DNA of 64,000 nt, from positions 100,001 to 164,000 of the forward strand of contig JAUPFP010000050.1 in NCBI GenBank assembly GCA_036925085.1, in the 5' to 3' direction. A program made the position numbers and the translations under genes. This document shows positions 1 to 10,517 of this stretch, piece after piece. Within the stretch, counting starts at the first letter, position 1. Every line of letters begins with the position of its first letter. This DNA comes from Brachycybe producta (Eukaryota; Arthropoda; Diplopoda; Playtdesmida; Andrognathidae). The notes under the pieces are model-generated. The model was not told the DNA's origin. It worked only from the letters and a program-made list of their open reading frames with translations, and did not search any database.

Positions 1-3000
1 ATGGATCAAAGTTTGAGAAAATTGAATTTCTTTTCAAAAGTTATCACCAAAACCAGATTTCATGCAACCAGTCACCCAATGAGAAGGAGAAGGAGGAGGA
101 GGAGGAGGCACAGCCAACATCACCATCGCCACATATCGATGACAAAAGAAAACGCGAGACATTAATGAATGATCACATTTGGCTCAAACAATACACAGGT
201 GATCGAGATGATGATAAAACAATATAACAAAAACAGTAAACCAACAAGAAAGCAAAATCGCAAACACTGAAACCGTCAAAGAAACCGTCTTAGAGCAGAA
301 GCTCCCAGCTAAATAAAGGTTTAAGTGGCGGCCACAACCACACAGTATATAGAAAAATCAAGGGCAGCAGCACATTTTAGTAGTAGTAGCTAGTATTAAT
401 AGTAGTAGTAGTAGTTACTAACTGCTGAAGTCGACTAACTTATATAAGGAGAGACGGCTCAAATATGTTTTGCACGGAGGAATTCTTTGACGTCAGTCTC
501 ACAGTTTGCTTCAACGCAAAATATTATCATGCAGCACAACCGAACCGAATTGCATGAGAATTCATAAAAAAAAGCCATGGATGTAGTAGTAGAGTAGAAT
601 GAAGAAATTACATTTCGGAGGAGGAGGAGGGAGGTGAATGGAGGAGCAACCATCATAAAGCAAACAGTGTTAAAAAAATGCTGCTACATTCCACTCTCTC
701 TCTCTCTCTCTCTTCTTGTGTTGGTTGCAGTTTCCAATGAATACATTATACCGAATGATTCGAAACTACTTGGAACGTACTGTTGGCAACTTAAATTATT
801 ATTGCCATCATTTTAGTGTTAACTTAAAGTGGCCTTGTTTATTCTAAGGCTGTTTACATTAACATAGATGTAACAAAAAAAATTAATTGAAAATACCTAC
901 AGAACCTAGTATAGAAGGCTACAAAGTACAATAAATATTAACAATAATAATCCAATTAGTCATTGAGATAGATAAACGGAGGCCACAAACGGAGCCGCAC
1001 ACTTGTAATATTCCAAATGGACCAAAAATGTGGCAAATGTATTTTGTGTATTTTATTTGGGTTAGGAGTAGTAAAATAAGTTGTGAAAATGGTAAAAAGA
1101 ATAAATCTTATAAAAGTTAGTTAGGCAAACAAATTCTCCATTGGAAGGAACAACTGTGCAAGTGTAGATAGCGTAAAAGGAAGGAAAAATGTGCATCGAA
1201 AAATGCCGAACCGAACTCAAACTATTCAGACTCAAAGAGAGAAACAAGTGAAGTATAAAAACCCAAACATCCATTGTACTTAATACACATATCGATCTTA
1301 AAAACAAGAAACAAAACTCATCTTTATCTATAAGACTTGTGTTGAATAAAAACCGAAAATACACAACACCCCCCCCCCCCCTTCAATCTCACTGTAAAAT
1401 ATATAGAAAGAAGTGAAAAAAAGGTAATTTCAGAGAAATTTAAAGACAATGTGGTGTTAGTTTTTTTTTTTTTTCTTTCTTCCTTCTTCCCCCCCCCCCC
1501 CCCCCCCCCCCTTACTTTTTCATTTTCAAGTGAAATCGTAAAACAAAACAAAATTCTTTCTACGTGAAGTGGAGTTCATTCGGCCTTGTCCATTGTTATT
1601 ATTATTGTTAACTTCGAAAGTAATAATATTGGAGAGGAAAGGGCTCCTCTCCGTCCATCTGATAGGGGGCCAAAAACAAAAGACCACAACAAGTCTACAT
1701 GATTATATTGCAGAATGTGTATTATTTATTTTTCTCTCATTCACTCTTTCACACAACTGAAGATTAAGGATTTCATTTGCAATATGGTCAAAGTAATTCC
1801 AGAGGCCACAAACAACCAACCACAACAACAAACACTTGAAAAATTGTCATTGATCATTAATGACTTTTCCAATATATTCATTCACCTGCCCTCTCTCTTT
1901 CCTTCCATCACCTATTCCCTACCCCCCCCCCCCCTTTCAACAAAAACATTTTTAACGTGAAAGTCGTTAAAAACCTTATAGATAAATCGAGGTGAATTTA
2001 CTATTACCAGAAGAAGGGGTTCCAGAAAGAGAAAAGTAAGCTCTGTGTGTTTATTACCAAAATCTGCCATTATAAAACCCTCAGAATGTTGGTCATAATT
2101 TACGTTTTTACTGTTCTTTCGTGTACGACTTTGGTTTGTGCGTTTCTACACCTTTTATTCACTTTTTCTCCCTTTTTTTTCGAGGTCCTACACTAAACAT
2201 AGAGAAGAACGATCCTCCTCTCTTACGTAGAATTTAACACACTAAACAATTAGCCCTCTAAAACAGGCAAAGTAACTCGTAAAAATTTGCCAACTATAAT
2301 TAAATCCATATCGCACTTATGTAATTCTGGATCGGGTTTATTAATATTCGCGCCCTTAATAGTCTCCTATTTTGTCTAAGAAAACTCCAACTGAGATTAA
2401 TTATTAGATCTAACATGTTAGGCGTCAATCAAATAAAATCTTGAGGGGGGAAAAAAGTTCAAACTTAAACATTATTCGGTAACCTACCGGGGGTTAAGTG
2501 CGGTTTTTTTCAACTACTTCAACCCCCCTTTCTTCCTCTTTTTATTAGATTCAACTCAAGAGAGAACTTAGAATAATATATTCGTGAAAGTTAACGAATA
2601 TGAATAGAAATGATTCGATATTATGCATAAATTATAATTGTAATATAATCATCAAATAGAATCTTTTCTGTTTCAGCTATTGAAATTGACCACCTAAACA
2701 ACCTCCCATTGTCTCTAGGTGGGAGGAAGGGAGGGTCACGCGAAAATGTGCTAAATTCCAAAAACCCATCTTAAACTGACAATAAACATGTAATTAAATA
2801 GTCACTACTTCAGAAACACAAAAAGTAGATTTCAAAGTGAAAAACGGTTGTGTGTTTTAGCTAAAAAAAAAAAAAAAGTAAGCAACAAATATGTATAGAG
2901 AGAGGGGGGGGCAGCACTCGGGTTTTTCAAGTTGTCATTAACGCAGAAATGTCATAAAAAAAAGGTAAGTAGTAGTAGATAGACCTCACTGTTTTTATTA

Positions 3001-3453
3001 GATCCTTATTCACCTTGAAACAACAACACAATGTAAACAGACTATTATTATTACCCATGGTTCCCATTTAGCAAATAAAGACTTTGCTAACTTTTCTATA
3101 AAACCATGTTCATCATATCTTCTAATTTCAACAAAACACCTACTAATAAAAATGACATAAAACTTTTTTCCTCTCCATATATTTAATTTGCAAACTCTGA
3201 AAATAAAACAACAACAAAAAAAAGAAACCTAGATTAATTTCATTTTGCCCCCCTGACACAAACACACTTCACAAAGTGAAGGTATATAAGTAGTAGTAGT
3301 GATTAAAATATAACACGAATGAAAACACTTGCGGCCGTCAAATTTCTTCATTTGCATTTCAACTAATACATGTTTACAATTGTGGTTGCCAGATGAAAAC
3401 GTATTATTCACAAGTGGTGTAGTTGTTATTGTTTGTCCGACAAAAACAACACA
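1..3453. other. non-coding spacer with simple repeats
   Basis: No coding region is supported here; the open frames are short, low in complexity and mostly built on repeats. Visible content: a TAG/AGT trinucleotide stretch at about 379-416, a (CT)n tract at about 694-712, C runs at 1369-1381, 1489-1511 (23 bases) and 1922-1934, and scattered A and T runs. A frame spanning 3229-3687 crosses the retrotransposon edge and so cannot be an ancestral gene. The stretch is probably intergenic or intronic. Confidence 0.6.
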
Positions 3454-3457
3454 AGAG

Positions 3458-4143
3458 TGTGAGCTTTTGACATCAACCAATATTTTATTACCAACCTTTA
3501 GATGACATTTTCTACTTTTCGTTTCTTCTCTGAGCAGTATGACACCTGCACAGAGAAGATCCAAGCTGTAGAGAGAGCTGGATGGAGATAGATTGTAGTC
3601 ACTCTTCTGCATGGGGGTGAAATCAATGCAGGAGAGTGGCGGCCATCTCTCTCTCTTCCGGTTGATGCTGATATACATCTTCTCCATCGGTATTCCGACT
3701 AGAGAAGATGTTGTAGCTGCTGAGAATCGTATAGCTCCTGCCCTATGAAACCTCCGGCCTCTGAAGAGAAGTTATTTACATAAACATAGAGACAACGCTA
3801 CTTCTTGTTACAACACTTTTATTCATTCCTTGTAAGAAGTACAGATACAAGGGTGAATAGTAATATACTAACTGGAAATCCTCAGGCCCATGATTTGGAA
3901 TGTATCGCAAAAACAGGCAGAGGAAAGAACTTCGGAACAAAGAGGAACATGGTCCTTTTATACCTTGGACCTGTGTACACCTGCGAGGTGTAACCAGGTC
4001 CAAGTGACCATGGTCCTTTATGTATCAATCCGCCGCTTGGGCATGAGTCAGAAAGGTGAGTCAGAGAGGAGGGAGGGACGGTTGAGAGTTGTTTACCCCC
4101 CAGGCTATGGTTTTGGCGGGATCACGATTTACAGGGTGTTACA
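3458..4143 (-). repeat. 3' LTR
   Basis: This 686-bp repeat matches the copy at 12845-13530 with one difference, G here at 3609. It has TG...CA termini on the minus strand. It carries the same TATAAAA (3956-3962) and AATAAA (3818-3823) signals as the other LTR, and as the downstream copy its AATAAA is the one expected to end the genomic transcript. Short frames inside it recur identically in both LTRs and are not genes. Confidence 0.96.
3818..3823 (-). terminator. LTR polyadenylation signal AATAAA
   Basis: AATAAA reads on the minus strand, about 320 bp into the LTR and about 135 bp downstream of the TATA box position. This order (TATA, then AATAAA, then U5) is the normal U3-R-U5 layout. The equivalent site in the 5' LTR is 13205-13210. 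The call rests on motif and position only. Confidence 0.6.
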
Positions 4144-4158
4144 TACCCTCCAACTTTG
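4144..4158 (-). other. candidate polypurine tract
   Basis: On the minus strand the bases just before the 3' LTR read AAAGTTGGAGGGTA followed by TGTAACACCC. They are purine-rich but broken by TT and a final T, so this is a weak polypurine tract. The position next to the 3' LTR is where plus-strand DNA synthesis is primed in this family. Confidence 0.5.
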
Positions 4159-4160
4159 CT

Positions 4161-4182
4161 TGGAGTACGTCCTCGTACTCCA
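4161..4182. repeat. 9-bp stem hairpin next to the 3' LTR
   Basis: TGGAGTACG at 4161-4169 pairs perfectly with CGTACTCCA at 4174-4182 across a 4-base loop. It lies about 18 bp inside the element, beside the presumed polypurine tract. Whether it acts in RNA (for example near plus-strand priming or 3' processing) cannot be told from sequence. Confidence 0.5.
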
Positions 4183-4480
4183 GCCAAGGGTGGAAGGTTT
4201 TCAAGTTATGCAGCGGGGAGACATGGGTGGCTGAGGACTTACCGTGTACAGAGGTAGTTATGGAAAGGCACTGGCACCGAAGTGTCAGCGCCCTTTGAAA
4301 ATGCAAATTCTGAAAATAAAAGGCAAACACAATTAATACTCGCTGGGTGGCGAGTTCCTATGGAAATTTAAAAGAAATACTTATTTATACATAAAGCAGT
4401 TATAACAGAATTCTTTTCTTTTTTTTTTATATTTTTCGAGCTCACCACCCCAATGGGCGGTGACCACACGGTTTTCTAAT

Positions 4481-5458
4481 CTATACCCACGTCGGTTGAT
4501 TGCATGCACATGTACATGCAGAAACATATCCGTGAAGTGCTTGTAGGGGGTCTGACGGTGAGTGGAGGAGGTGGCTCCGCAGCCAGGGATGATAGGATTC
4601 CCAGGCGGCGACGATCCATCCGTTGTCGAAGCCCCGGAGACTTTCCATGAAACTTCGGTGGACGGTGGCGTCGGCGGTGATCAGTCGGGCCGGTGGTTGC
4701 CCGGTGAGGACACCGTAAACGGCGTCCCACAGGATGGCGGCCTGGTAAGTGGCGCGGGTCCTCCAAACGATCATTCGGGCAATGCTGTATGCTCCGTTAA
4801 GTGGGACTCCCAGGAGACTATTAAAGAAAGCCTGCTGAAGGGCGCCCAATGCTGGAGTGATGGGCTGCTCGGCAAACTGGTATATTTCGATGTACCGGGT
4901 GGACGGAATTAAGATGGCCATAGAGAGTTGCAGGTAGTATGACATTCCTACAACGTAGCGCCCTTCCTCCGGTATGTAGAGGCGCGGAAATCCCTCCATC
5001 AGGTCATAGTGACCGATGTAATAGGTGTTTGCGGGCCGCACCTGTCGTTGCCATAGTGCCCAGCAATTATTTAGCAGTCTTTCACATCGTGCTTCCTGAC
5101 GAAGCGGTCGATATACCGGTAGTCTCCTGGTAGTGACTGTTGGTATGCGAAAAGGTTGTGTCACTTGCGGCAAAGTTAGTACGGGGGTTGCTGAGGCCGC
5201 GGCGATATGGCGAGACGAGGCAGTTGACGTCGTTAGGTCGACGGCGCACGCTGTGTCGTCCCCGACTTCCTCGATGCCGAGTTGCTGCGTTGTCGTGTCA
5301 TCCGAGTCCATCCTAGTAGATGGGTCAGGGATGGCATCGTCCTGGCTTCCCGTTGTTTCGTTGCACTGTGACATCCTTGTTCTTCCAGAATTGTTTCCGA
5401 AGTGCTGGTGACCAGCCTGGCGTTGGCTATATACTTGTGTGTTTCCCGACTTCCCCAT
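4481..5458 (-). CDS. unidentified retrotransposon ORF downstream of integrase (325 aa)
   Basis: This frame lies 3' of pol on the same strand, where some gypsy-type elements carry env. The first ATG is at 5458; the frame is open upstream to a stop at 5579-5581, so translation could start further up or follow splicing. The first 110 or so residues are Ser/Thr/Asp/Gln-rich and probably disordered. Residues from about 110 to 300 look globular and helix-rich, with many Trp and Tyr, and the protein ends in a small Cys cluster (CTCAC) before a Trp-Val end. I see no signal peptide, no clear transmembrane helix, no furin-like site and no zinc knuckle, so an envelope role is not supported. A relocated capsid/gag or an accessory protein are alternatives. 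Its stop lies 338 bp from the 3' LTR. An overlapping frame (5233-5721) has no early ATG and was not called. Confidence 0.6.
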   Translation of the reverse strand: MGKSGNTQVYSQRQAGHQHFGNNSGRTRMSQCNETTGSQDDAIPDPSTRMDSDDTTTQQLGIEEVGDDTACAVDLTTSTASSRHIAAASATPVLTLPQVTQPFRIPTVTTRRLPVYRPLRQEARCERLLNNCWALWQRQVRPANTYYIGHYDLMEGFPRLYIPEEGRYVVGMSYYLQLSMAILIPSTRYIEIYQFAEQPITPALGALQQAFFNSLLGVPLNGAYSIARMIVWRTRATYQAAILWDAVYGVLTGQPPARLITADATVHRSFMESLRGFDNGWIVAAWESYHPWLRSHLLHSPSDPLQALHGYVSACTCACNQPTWV

Positions 5459-5828
5459 CGAGGTGTGAAATTCCAGGGTCCCATGGAAATCGTATAATTC
5501 CACGAAGCTGGCTGGAACTCCAATAAGCCACCCAATTTGTTTGTTATTGGAGGCTCGCGGGGTGTCGGTTTCTGAGTATTAAACGCCGTTCTTCCACTAT
5601 TGTTTGTTATTGTTGTCAGACGACCTGGTCCCCAAACGCAGTGTACGAAAGTTTCCCCATTGGAATCAGATTCGAGTGGTGAAATGTGAGCAGGGGTGTG
5701 TGAATGTTTGTGGTCACACACGTTGTTGTTTGTTTATATTGGTGTGTGTTAGCAAGTGACCAATGTGATGATATAAACAACCAAAAGAAAAAATTTAGGT
5801 TGTATGGGTTGTTGATAGGGTTATTGGT

Positions 5829-8800
5829 TTATTGTGGTGAGGAGGTAGGTTCCTCTTGTTGTGGGGAGCTGGATTTGTCTTCCCCCTCCAACCCTTGAAC
5901 AACTGTCCTCAGTTGTTTTGGCTTGATATGTACAATGTTCACCGTGTCTCGAATCAATCTTCCAAACGTATCTTCGTGCTCCAGCTCGAGCACCGTGTCG
6001 CTGATGATTTTGGTTACCGTGTAACCATCCCTGTACGAGTAACGTAGTTTCTTGGTCTCATCAGGCACGATGCGTTGGTCTCGAACGAGTACTGGGTCTC
6101 CGATTTTATACGTGTGTGGAGTTTTTCGTCTTGCGTCATAGTACTTCTTCTGTCGCAAATGGGCCTCGTGCAGGTTGGCCCTTGCGATTTCGACCTCTTC
6201 CGTGGCAACCACAGAAGGTGCTGCAGGGTTTGAATCCATAACCTTCGGTAGGAGAGGTGCCCGATTGTCGATTCGTAGTCGGGCCTCTCTTCCAAACATT
6301 AAGCGGTATGGCGAGAACTTCGTTGACGTATGGGTCGCGGTGTTGTAAGCGAAGGTGGCGGCTTGGAGATGGAAATACCAATCCCGCTGTCCTTTTTCAG
6401 GCGTCAGGAGTCTCTTGACGGTCTGCATTATAGTTTTGTTGGTTCTTTCCGCAAGACCGTCTCCTTGCGGAAAGTACGCTGTCGTGGTGGCGTGCTTTAT
6501 TCCCAGCTCGTCACACAGCGCTTGTGTGTCTTTAGCTGTAAAAGGTGTTCCCCGGTCGGTGATTATCCTCCTGGGCATCCCGATAAGATACACGATCGTA
6601 TCTTGGAGGAAATTCTTAGTTGTTTTGGCCGACTGGCTGTGCACAGCTCGTGCGAAACAGAATCTGGTGGCGTAATCCACTGCCAGGATGATGTGCTTGA
6701 CACCACCCAGTGATTTTGGCAGGGGACCGATGTAATCGATTCCCCAGCATTCACCTGGGTCTCCAATTTCCATTTCATGGAGGAACCCGGGCAGCTTGGA
6801 CTGTGGTGTCTTGCACTTTTGGCATATCTCGCACGTGCGCACATACTCGATGGTATCCTGCTTCCAGGTTGGCCAAAAGAACCGTTGGCACACCTTTTCT
6901 AATGTCTTATCCTGGCCGAAATGTCCGGCTTCAGGACTATCGTGTAAAAGTCTCAGAACTTCGGGTACCAGATGTTTGGGTACCACCGTCACGAGCTTGG
7001 GTGTTATGCTGCCCTGGTAGACAAGGGCACACAAAACCTCGTCTATGATGACATAGGTATGGTGAAGCTCGGTACTTGGATTGTTGCGAAGTTCGGTCTT
7101 AATCTGTGTCACGTTCGGGTCTCTTGTTTGTTCAACCGACCAATCCCAACGCAAAGTGACTGCGTAAACCACGCTGTCGTCGAGGTCATCTGGGGTAGCC
7201 TGCAGCTTCCAGTCTTCAGGAACGTCCACCGGACTCCGTGAAATGCAATCTGCATCCACGTGAGTGATGCCGGCTTTGTAGACTACGGTGTAGTCGTATT
7301 CCTGGAGCAGTAGCTGCCAGCGGCCCAGGCGTCCTTGGAGTCGCTGTGCGGTTTTTAAGTAGCACAGTGCATGATGGTCGGTGACGATGACAAAGGCTTT
7401 GTTAAAGAGATAAGGTCTAAACTTGACGATGCCGTACACCACTGCGAGGCACTCTTTATCTGTTGTTGAATAGTTTAATTCGGCGTCTCGGAGCACTCGA
7501 GAGACACCACCCAGGATCTGCAGTTCCTTAGATGGTGACTGTTGGTAGAGGATAGCTCCGATGCCGTAAGCAGAGGCGTCGGTGTGCATTTTGATTTCGG
7601 CATCTGGGTCGTAAATGGCCAATATTGGCGCGGTGACAAGTTTAGTCTTTAACAGAGTGAATGCTGCTTCTCTGTCGATCGTCCATAAAAAGGGCAGCCC
7701 CTTTTTGGTCATATCCGTGAGTGGTTTAGCGATGTGGGCAAAGTTAACAATAAATCGCCGGTAGAAACCGGCCATGCCCAGAAATCGCTTCACCTCCTTG
7801 ACATTAGTAGGCACCGCTAAGTCGGAGATGGCAACCACTTTCCTCGGGTCTGGACGCACTCCTTCTTTGGAGATGATGTGTCCCAGGTAGAGGACTTCGT
7901 CGTAGCCGAAGAAGCTCTTTTCGGGGTGAAGCTTCAACCCCGCCTCTCTTAGGAGTCCTAGGACGCAGTCCAACCTTTCCATAAACTGTTCAAAAGTCGC
8001 GCCGAATACGATGACGTCGTCTAGGTAGACTAGACAAGTCTCCCATTTGTGGCCAGCCAAAAGGATATCCAGGGCACGCTGCATAGTAGCAGGAGCGTTA
8101 CGCAGACCAAAGGGCATCCGATTGAATTCGAACAGCCCACCGGGTGTGATGAACACGGTCTTCTCCCTATCCTCTTTGGCGACCTCAAATTGCCAATAGC
8201 CGGAGATCATGTCGAGGGTCGCGAAGATTCTCGACCCACGAAGCGAGTCTAAAGCATCATCGATTCGGGGTAGTGGGTAATTGTCTGGTTTGGTGATATC
8301 GTTCAGGCGTCTATAGTCAACGCAGAAACGCCATTGTCCATCCTTCTTCTTCACCAGGACTACTGCTGAAGCATACGGAGACTTGGATTCGCTGGCTACT
8401 CCGGATTTGAGCATTTCCTCAACTGTCTTCCGGATGATCTCCCGCTGCTCGGGGCCACTCCTTCGGAGGGGTTCCCGCACGGGTGCATGATCGCCAGTAT
8501 CGATTCGGTGTTCCGTGAGGTTGGTACATCCAAGTTCCGACGTTTCTAGCGCGAAGACATCTCGATAGGATCTCAAAAGATCCATTAGAATGCGCCTCTG
8601 GCCATTACGCAATCGAGGCCCGAGTTGCATTGCTTCATCGAATTTAGCGCCTGACTCTTTTGTCATGATCGGGTCAGCGTTTGAAGTGGTCTTTACGTCA
8701 ACCGTTTCGAAGCAGTAGTCTTTTTGTACATGGGCTATCACTTCGCCGGAGGCCAGGGTCAATGGCCCCGTAGTAGTGTTCAGGACCTCGACTAGGAAGC

Positions 8801-10517
8801 TGTTGCTGTTACGGCCTTGCATAATGCCGGGGGCCACCCAGACCCCCCTCGAGGCACGTAGCTTCTCGTCAGGAGAGACCACGAAAAGATCCTGATCTGT
8901 GAGGATCCCAGAGGCCTCTACCTCCACTAGTGTTGTCCCATGGCCAGTGAGCTGCGTTAGCCCTTTGACTACTAGATATTCGTCCGGTTGCTGCATAAGC
9001 TTGACTTCAATGGGAGCGGTGTCCGACTCCCCAAGAGTGGCTGGCGTGATTTCTTCCAGAGCACTCTTGACGTACGCCTGAATACTCTGCCTTCGGAGTG
9101 CTGATTCAAAAAGGTCGTCTTCTAAGTAGACTTTATTGGTCTGCATAGACACAAGGAGCTTCAGTGCCCTACCCAGGTCTCGGCCTAAGATGGCGTCGGG
9201 TGGGCCAGTGATAACCAGCAGGCGGCCCGTGGCAGATTGTTTGGCAATTTCCACAGTAGCGGAGACTTGCCCTGCCACGGCGATGGTGTTTCCTCCAACT
9301 CCCTCAATCCTTGGCGGATGAGCCATAGGCTTGATGTTGAGTTGGAGCTGCTTTGCAAGTGCCTTGGATATTACGCTACCATGAGCTCCGGTGTCTACGA
9401 GCATGCGGACCTCTTTGCCATTGATAGTGACAGTGATTTTCGGACTGTCATCACTGACACTATGATCTCCGATCTCTTGAGGCATGCAAGTATTCTTCAG
9501 TTGTCTATATAGGTCTTTCAGCATCCGGCGGCAACAAGGGCGCCCTTGGAATGAAGTCCCACCACCTGGAGCCAAGATGGCGACCACCTCATTGGCGGTG
9601 CAACCCAAGGCGGCGGTGGCGAGGTTAATGACCTCAAGGGTACCATGCCAGGTAGTTAGGTCATCCATTCCCCAAGTTAACTCCGGGATGTAGTTGACCA
9701 TCATTATTGGCATGCCGTCCGGTGCTCCGTCATAATTGGTTGTCTCAGGAGGCATGTCCGGTACCATGACCACACTACGGTGGTCCGTATCGGAGGCCTC
9801 CCTTGTGAAATCGTAGGTCGGGTGCGCGTACTGATGTTCTGTACGCTCATAGTTTGTATAGCGCGGTACATAGTACGCGCGCTCTTCAGGTGTCGTATAT
9901 GGACCTGGTACATGTCGTCTGTAGTATGAATCGTAGCAGGGCTCGTACGGCTCTCGGTGCCCGACAGCGTACGGCGGAGAGTTATCTGATTCGCTACGAT
10001 ATTGGCGATATTGTGGTGTTGTAGTACATGTAGTCGGTAGTGGTGGCGCAGGCGGCGGTTGGGTGTTATTATGAATAATCATCATGTGAGTGACCTGTAT
10101 TTTTAATTCGTTAAGTTGGTGCATGATGGTGTTGAGTTTGCAACCATCACACGACTGTGTGGGAAGTGGATCTGGTAGTAGCGGAGGTCGCTCCTGTTGA
10201 TATCTGGAGTAACATGTGGACGACATTAGGCATCGGAATGTACTATTGTTTGTGGACCGAGCCGTGCGCCGTGTAGACTGTTGATGCACATCATTACTTT
10301 GGGTGCCGCCACTTTGTGGCACCCACCAGGTCCCAGGTTGAATAACTGGATCTATGGTGGGTCCGAGTGGGGCAGCCACACGTGATGATGCGGCGTATTG
10401 TGTATCGTATGTCCGTGATGTTGCATAGGCCCTCCACAATGCTGATGGATATATGCTTCCCCTGGAGTGCAGAAGAGCCCTCCGGGCGGTCCCAGTTAGT
10501 CGTGGGTGAGCATCCAT
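5829..10517 (-). CDS. pol: retrotransposon pol polyprotein (protease, RT, RNase H, integrase), 1,562 aa
   Basis: The frame is uninterrupted. The ATG at 10517 has a favourable context (A at -3, G at +4); the frame stays open a little upstream, but only non-ATG codons are there. Residues 1 to about 290 are Pro/Tyr/Arg-rich with a short helix-like stretch after a CxxC near residue 125. The aspartic protease has VDTGA (Asp375) and ILGRDL (443-448). RT has its first catalytic Asp at 769 and YLDD (Asp833/834). RNase H has Asp980, Glu1022, Asp1047 and Asp1090. Integrase has an HHCC zinc site (His1192, His1199, Cys1229, Cys1232) and the catalytic triad Asp1261, Asp1321, Glu1357 with 35 residues between the last two. 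A GPY/F-like tail follows near 1489-1512, with no chromodomain. All key residues are present, so the enzyme set could be active. No capsid-type domain is recognised in the N-terminal 360 residues, which is odd for this family. Confidence 0.95.
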   Translation of the reverse strand: MDAHPRLTGTARRALLHSRGSIYPSALWRAYATSRTYDTQYAASSRVAAPLGPTIDPVIQPGTWWVPQSGGTQSNDVHQQSTRRTARSTNNSTFRCLMSSTCYSRYQQERPPLLPDPLPTQSCDGCKLNTIMHQLNELKIQVTHMMIIHNNTQPPPAPPLPTTCTTTPQYRQYRSESDNSPPYAVGHREPYEPCYDSYYRRHVPGPYTTPEERAYYVPRYTNYERTEHQYAHPTYDFTREASDTDHRSVVMVPDMPPETTNYDGAPDGMPIMMVNYIPELTWGMDDLTTWHGTLEVINLATAALGCTANEVVAILAPGGGTSFQGRPCCRRMLKDLYRQLKNTCMPQEIGDHSVSDDSPKITVTINGKEVRMLVDTGAHGSVISKALAKQLQLNIKPMAHPPRIEGVGGNTIAVAGQVSATVEIAKQSATGRLLVITGPPDAILGRDLGRALKLLVSMQTNKVYLEDDLFESALRRQSIQAYVKSALEEITPATLGESDTAPIEVKLMQQPDEYLVVKGLTQLTGHGTTLVEVEASGILTDQDLFVVSPDEKLRASRGVWVAPGIMQGRNSNSFLVEVLNTTTGPLTLASGEVIAHVQKDYCFETVDVKTTSNADPIMTKESGAKFDEAMQLGPRLRNGQRRILMDLLRSYRDVFALETSELGCTNLTEHRIDTGDHAPVREPLRRSGPEQREIIRKTVEEMLKSGVASESKSPYASAVVLVKKKDGQWRFCVDYRRLNDITKPDNYPLPRIDDALDSLRGSRIFATLDMISGYWQFEVAKEDREKTVFITPGGLFEFNRMPFGLRNAPATMQRALDILLAGHKWETCLVYLDDVIVFGATFEQFMERLDCVLGLLREAGLKLHPEKSFFGYDEVLYLGHIISKEGVRPDPRKVVAISDLAVPTNVKEVKRFLGMAGFYRRFIVNFAHIAKPLTDMTKKGLPFLWTIDREAAFTLLKTKLVTAPILAIYDPDAEIKMHTDASAYGIGAILYQQSPSKELQILGGVSRVLRDAELNYSTTDKECLAVVYGIVKFRPYLFNKAFVIVTDHHALCYLKTAQRLQGRLGRWQLLLQEYDYTVVYKAGITHVDADCISRSPVDVPEDWKLQATPDDLDDSVVYAVTLRWDWSVEQTRDPNVTQIKTELRNNPSTELHHTYVIIDEVLCALVYQGSITPKLVTVVPKHLVPEVLRLLHDSPEAGHFGQDKTLEKVCQRFFWPTWKQDTIEYVRTCEICQKCKTPQSKLPGFLHEMEIGDPGECWGIDYIGPLPKSLGGVKHIILAVDYATRFCFARAVHSQSAKTTKNFLQDTIVYLIGMPRRIITDRGTPFTAKDTQALCDELGIKHATTTAYFPQGDGLAERTNKTIMQTVKRLLTPEKGQRDWYFHLQAATFAYNTATHTSTKFSPYRLMFGREARLRIDNRAPLLPKVMDSNPAAPSVVATEEVEIARANLHEAHLRQKKYYDARRKTPHTYKIGDPVLVRDQRIVPDETKKLRYSYRDGYTVTKIISDTVLELEHEDTFGRLIRDTVNIVHIKPKQLRTVVQGLEGEDKSSSPQQEEPTSSPQ

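Noticed and set aside
3229..3687. 152-codon frame crossing the left edge of the retrotransposon
   Set aside because: It joins flank and LTR sequence, so it did not exist before the recent insertion; no domain recognised.
3776..4003. 75-codon and overlapping frames repeated at 13163-13390
   Set aside because: They are identical only because they lie in the two LTRs; signals in the LTR overlap them and no protein family is recognised.
5233..5721. 162-codon frame overlapping the start of the downstream retrotransposon ORF
   Set aside because: It has no ATG in its first half and overlaps a better frame; a frameshift or spliced product is possible but unsupported.
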